Positions 60,219-64,000 of a stretch of 64,000 nt of DNA are shown piece by piece. The translations under genes and the position numbers were made by a program. The stretch lies in NCBI RefSeq assembly GCF_029633865.1, contig NC_079217.1:55342979-55406978 (forward strand), read 5' to 3'. Position 1 is the stretch's first letter, and every line of letters begins with the position of its first letter. The notes under the pieces were generated by a model. It saw nothing but the letters and a program-made list of their open reading frames with translations. It had not been told where the DNA came from and did not search any database. Source of the stretch: Lampris incognitus (taxonomy: Eukaryota > Chordata > Actinopteri > Lampriformes > Lampridae).

Positions 60219-60668
60219 ATGGAACGAAATAGCGAGGGTTGCGGCTGTGTAGTGGTGACCAGAGCCGAGAGAGAGCAAACCAAAAGGACAAAGCTGCTCC
60301 GTCTGGAAGAAAGAAGACAAATGTTTGAGGAGCAAATGAAAACCTACTGGGCCAGAAAGAGAGGGAAGAAAGAAGCCCTGAAGAGAAAAGAGGAAGAACG
60401 TTACGAGAAATGGATGGATGAAAATGGACACAGCCCAATGAACCCAGACTCTCCTGACACACTGAAAAACAGGATGACCATATGGGAGAAGAGATGGTTA
60501 AGGTGCATCATTCATATTCACACTATTTGAAGATAAAATAAGATATTACATATAGGCATAGACACCAGTGTTGTTGCAAATTAGAAAATGTCTGAAAGTT
60601 GAAGTGGATTTCTTGTGTGTTTCAGAGCGAAGGCGTTCTTCATGCGTGTGCCTGCCATGCAAAAATAA
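60219..60668 (+). CDS. Small charged protein, unknown (candidate host gene)
   Basis: Two exons, 60219-60502 and 60626-60668, join in phase (TTA AG|A GCG) with donor GTGCAT and acceptor TTTCAG to give 108 aa. The protein starts MERNSEGCGCVVVTRAEREQ, is very rich in K, R and E (LRLEERRQMFEEQMKTYWAR, KRKEEERYEKWMDENG) and probably helical, and ends RAKAFFMRVPAMQK. I do not recognise it. In favour of a real gene: charged, non-repetitive composition, plausible splice sites and AATAAA-like signals near 60755. Against: no homologue recalled, weak donor, no proven promoter. It lies on the same strand as megf6 and could also be a piece of a transposon. Confidence 0.4.
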
Positions 60669-62799
60669 ACGACTGACCTCTTCCTTCCATCTGAAATCCA
60701 GAAAACATCAATGAAGCCCTCAAGGACATGACTAAACATCAACATATCCATTAATAAAAATTAATTATCATCAGCTACCATCATTTCCAGAAGCCTTTTT
60801 TAAACACTTTTAAGTAGGCTTTCTTCTACAGATGCAAAGAACAACATTTTACATTTTGGTCATTCTGAATCTGCATCTGAATGAACAAGAAGGCACTCCC
60901 AATAAAACACACGCACACACACACAGATGCACTTTTTTCTCAAATGTGCATATTGTGAGCTTTGTTGTGTGTGTTTGTCGTAATTATGTGCCAAGGGTTA
61001 AATCACAAACATATTACACAGCAAGTGTAAATAAAATTTGCCAGTTAGGAGATAGTAGGGTAATGCGAAGCCCTAGTATGTTATTATCATTATATGTATG
61101 TAATAAAACTGGCTTATCTTATGCTTAGAAAACTGCTGTTCAAAGTCAAGTCACTACCACTCTACTGCTTACGATACTGTTGAAAAAGGGTAAAATCAAC
61201 AAGAAAAAGAGAGGGAGATTGGGTTACTGGGTACAGAGATTACTGGCCACATCTTTTCAGCACGAATCAGCCCAACTAGACCCCGACAGAGAGAGGGAAC
61301 CCTGACTGCTGCATGTAAGGAATTCTGCCTTTGGGAGCAGTTAAAGAGAGTATCCATGCTCTGCTCCTACCCTCCTCTTTTCAGCACTCCTCATCAGTTG
61401 GCCACTTGAACACCAATGTCTTTGGTTTTCCTGCCAATTCATGGCGGTGGTGGAATCCGCTGTGTGCCATTCGTGTGGACTGCCCACCTGCTTCTAATGT
61501 CTGATAACGGACAAACGGAGCCATCTGTGGTAATGTTCGCCGGCTCCTGACACCAAGGCCGTGGGGTCGACACGGTGTTGTGGTCTGAGGATCACCAGTT
61601 TGGAGCCCGTGTCCCAAGCCTGTGCTCCATCACAATAGGACTCAGACTCTGGACCAGCTCTGTTGTATTTACTCCTGGCTGTGAATGTCATCCTGTCTCA
61701 CTCCATTAAGTGTTAGACCAAACATTGCTTTGGTGAAAATACTGTATAGCTCTGCAGTAAGTGAGAAGAGTGAACACAGAAACAATGAAAGTCTGGGTAC
61801 AGATCCCATCTGGTTCTCAGTAGTTGTCTTCAGAGTACTTTAGTCATCATGCTCCATCAGAGCCTGAAAACTGCATCTGTTCTCAGTCAGTTAGGAGACT
61901 TTGCTGTGTAATGAGAGAGCTGAATACAGGATGTTTTTTTTTTACATATTTACATAAAATTGGACAATTTAGGGGGTGACGATGTGCAACATTTTCCTCA
62001 CTAGAGGTTACCTTGGTGATGTTTTTCCCTGATCTACCAATTTCATCAAATGCATTTTTATCAGTCCACTTAAAAATGATGGCATTTGTCACGTCTTTGC
62101 ACTGTGTTTGAGATGCTCAAATGAGTGTAACACCATGTCCTAACTAAATGCAATGCCATAATAGGATGCTTGCTTGCTGTTAGGACACGATGTAAGGCTG
62201 GACTTTTAAACAGGAAATGTTATGACTTTTGTTTGATACAAATCTAATATTTTCTGGGGTCTTTCAACCTGTGTGTTAATGTCATGTAAAGTTCAGGACT
62301 CCCATGAGGGAAGGACAATGTCCATTCTTATGTTTTTTTTCCATACAGAAAAATAACATCTCATCCAGGTCTCTTCTTCCATTGGGTCTGGGGTATTTAG
62401 CAAGTCGACAGCCTTACTAACAAGGCTCTATGCATCCGATGAGAAGTCAGTAATTAAAGAGTCTCTATTCAGTGGATCCAAATGACAATCCCTCAAAAAC
62501 CGCTGCAGAAAGGATACCATGTGTGTGAAGATTTATTTATTTACATTGGTATTGAGCCATTGACATTTTTGATTATATGCTAAACTCTTTTATACAGAGG
62601 AAATTGGTCATAAATGTGTGAGTGTATCTAAGAGAGGGTAGTTTCTACTCTTGGCTCTAGTTTGCTCTTTATTACTGTGATAAACAAGTACATGTCTCTG
62701 GGCTCTGCATCGCCTGTTTCCCTATGGGGCTGAAGCTCTTTTATGCTTTTTCGTACATGTGTTTGTGTTGTTGGGGAGAGCACTTACGTATTAGATCGT

Positions 62800-62804
<5 letters not shown>
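60669..62804. other. Mostly unassigned, with repeat fragments
   Basis: At 60978-61015 a string related to that at 38872 recurs. At 61380-61700 a non-AT-rich stretch (CGTGGGGTCGACACGGTGTT) looks like an old repeat of unknown type. No gene recognised. Confidence 0.35.

Positions 62805-62829
<25 letters not shown>
62805..62829. repeat. (GT)n microsatellite
   Basis: Short dinucleotide tract followed by GGGTGGGTGGGTGGGGGGG. Confidence 0.9.
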
Positions 62830-62838
<9 letters not shown>

Positions 62839-62849
62839 GGTGGGGGGGT

Positions 62850-63285
62850 CTTCTTCTGGATCGTCACCTTGCCGTGGTGGAGAAGCTTGCGTGTACTAAG
62901 AGCTATGCCATCCGGAGCTTGACTCCTGGTAGGGTCACCCAAGGTGGATAGGTCAAGGGGGAGGTTCCAGCTGAAGCGCCATCCACAAAGACCTCAACGG
63001 CGGAACTGGCGGAAGATGTCTCCAGGTCACAACGGCAGTGAAGGCGGATGAAGGCTGCAACAGAGGGTGTTCCTCAGTCGTTTTGGTTCCCCATGCCATT
63101 GGATTCTGGCCACCCCCTGCCAAGGACTATGTGGTGGCTGCAGGCGTATAAGCTACTCCATGTAAAAAGCTGTCACGCACAGGTGTCCTCCCATTATACG
63201 GCTCCAGGATCGGCCTCTACGCCCACCTGAGGACCCTGAGGGACCCAGAGGGAGGAAGGTCATACTCGACCCCAAGTGATCGCTG
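62850..63285 (+). mobile_element. LINE-like 5' region fragment
   Basis: Begins GGATCGTCACCTTGCCGTGG and continues with GAGAAGCTTGCGTGTACTAA, the start of a common fish retroposon 5' region; later GCCTCTACGCCCACCTGAGG. No reverse transcriptase is attached. Family uncertain. Confidence 0.45.
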
Positions 63286-63832
63286 ATGATGATGGTGTGT
63301 GTGGGGGTGATTCAGAGTGTGTGTGTCCATGTGTATGGTAGCAGATATACGCAACTGAATGCTAAATTAAGGCAACACAAATGCAAATCTGACAGATATC
63401 AGTGGATCATAAACACAAGTGCAAATATGAAAATGTAACAAAAAGGAATACAAATATTAGGGGATAAAACATGAAAATAAATAACATAAAAAGACAAAAA
63501 CAAAAAAGCAAAACAAAAGAAAAACGTGCAAATCACTGTCCTTCAGTTGTGCACGTCTCACTTCTCATTTTGCGTTTCTAAAGGGTACTCAACTCAAGCA
63601 ACTCCACAATCAGTCCTTGATATGCCCTTTTCACTGAAAGTGGACTTCTCACTGAAAGTGGACTGAAAGTGGTTTCTGCCCATAAACCCAATTGCAGATG
63701 AGGCCAGTTGATGGATGTGCACAGAAAACTTGACTGAAAGGAGAAAATATTAATTCAAGTATGAATAAAATGCTTTTTTTTGTCTATTATCTCTGCCTGG
63801 TGGTAGCCTGGAGGGGATTATGTTTGGTCGCA
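63286..63832. other. Nothing recognised
   Basis: AT-rich DNA with an A-rich stretch near 63480-63530 and a short duplication of CTCACTGAAAGTGGACT near 63648-63673. Confidence 0.4.
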
Positions 63833-63833
63833 C

Positions 63834-63900
<67 letters not shown>
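63833..63900. repeat. (GT)n microsatellite
   Basis: Pure dinucleotide tract of about 68 bp at the right edge of the window. Confidence 0.95.
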
Positions 63901-63903
<3 letters not shown>

Positions 63904-64000
63904 GGACCTGATACTGGACCTGTTAGCCTACTATTTTATTTGTGCACAGTTATGACGGTATAGTGAAGAACCTCTCGTGGTTGTGGCAATTCAAAATCTT

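Overview
This is a eukaryotic, almost certainly teleost fish, window. Evidence: spliced vertebrate genes with GT-AG introns, dense pure (GT)n, (CT)n and (CTAT)n microsatellites, Tc1, hAT and piggyBac DNA transposons, tRNA-derived SINEs, RTE-like LINEs, and Ty3/Gypsy and BEL/Pao retroelements.

Layout. Positions 1-24.9 kb form a compact block of four host genes: the first coding exon of agfg1 (minus), mrpl44 (minus, 4 coding exons, 332 aa, complete), dnaaf1 (plus, 2 coding exons, 664 aa, complete) and mff (minus, 7 coding exons, 304 aa, complete from my start). mrpl44 and dnaaf1 are head to head across 249 bp that contains an RFX X-box-like site, which fits the ciliary role of dnaaf1. The mff introns hold a decayed piggyBac, a SINE, a fold-back Tc1 derivative, and a Tc1 nested in a non-autonomous hAT-like element.

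Positions 25-30 kb are intergenic: a second Tc1, LINE and SINE remnants. At 30.5-33.9 kb lie the first four coding exons of a megf6-like gene (plus): signal peptide, EMI domain, first EGF. No later megf6 exon is visible; the remaining 30 kb would be intron or downstream DNA.

Positions 34-64 kb are an accessory, transposon-built region: a 5'-truncated RTE-like LINE with target duplications; a 4.9-kb hAT element with a perfect 8-bp target duplication and an apparently uninterrupted 3-exon, 640-aa BED transposase; a large CpG-rich palindrome; BEL and Gypsy fossils; a Gypsy copy with identical LTRs; and several copies of very short LTR elements.

The most unusual observation is these short TRIM-like elements (31.5, 51.6-52.2 and 54.0-54.3 kb). 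Their 135- or 155-bp TG...CA terminal repeats each carry a tRNA-like segment with A-box and B-box-like motifs, and each terminal repeat is followed by an 18-nt primer-binding site matching, from memory, the 3' end of a leucine tRNA. Two related families are present; one forms an LTR-internal-LTR-internal-LTR tandem inside a Gypsy gag region. A small possible host gene of unknown identity (60.2-60.7 kb) is also noted. All homology calls come from reading the sequence; no database search was run.
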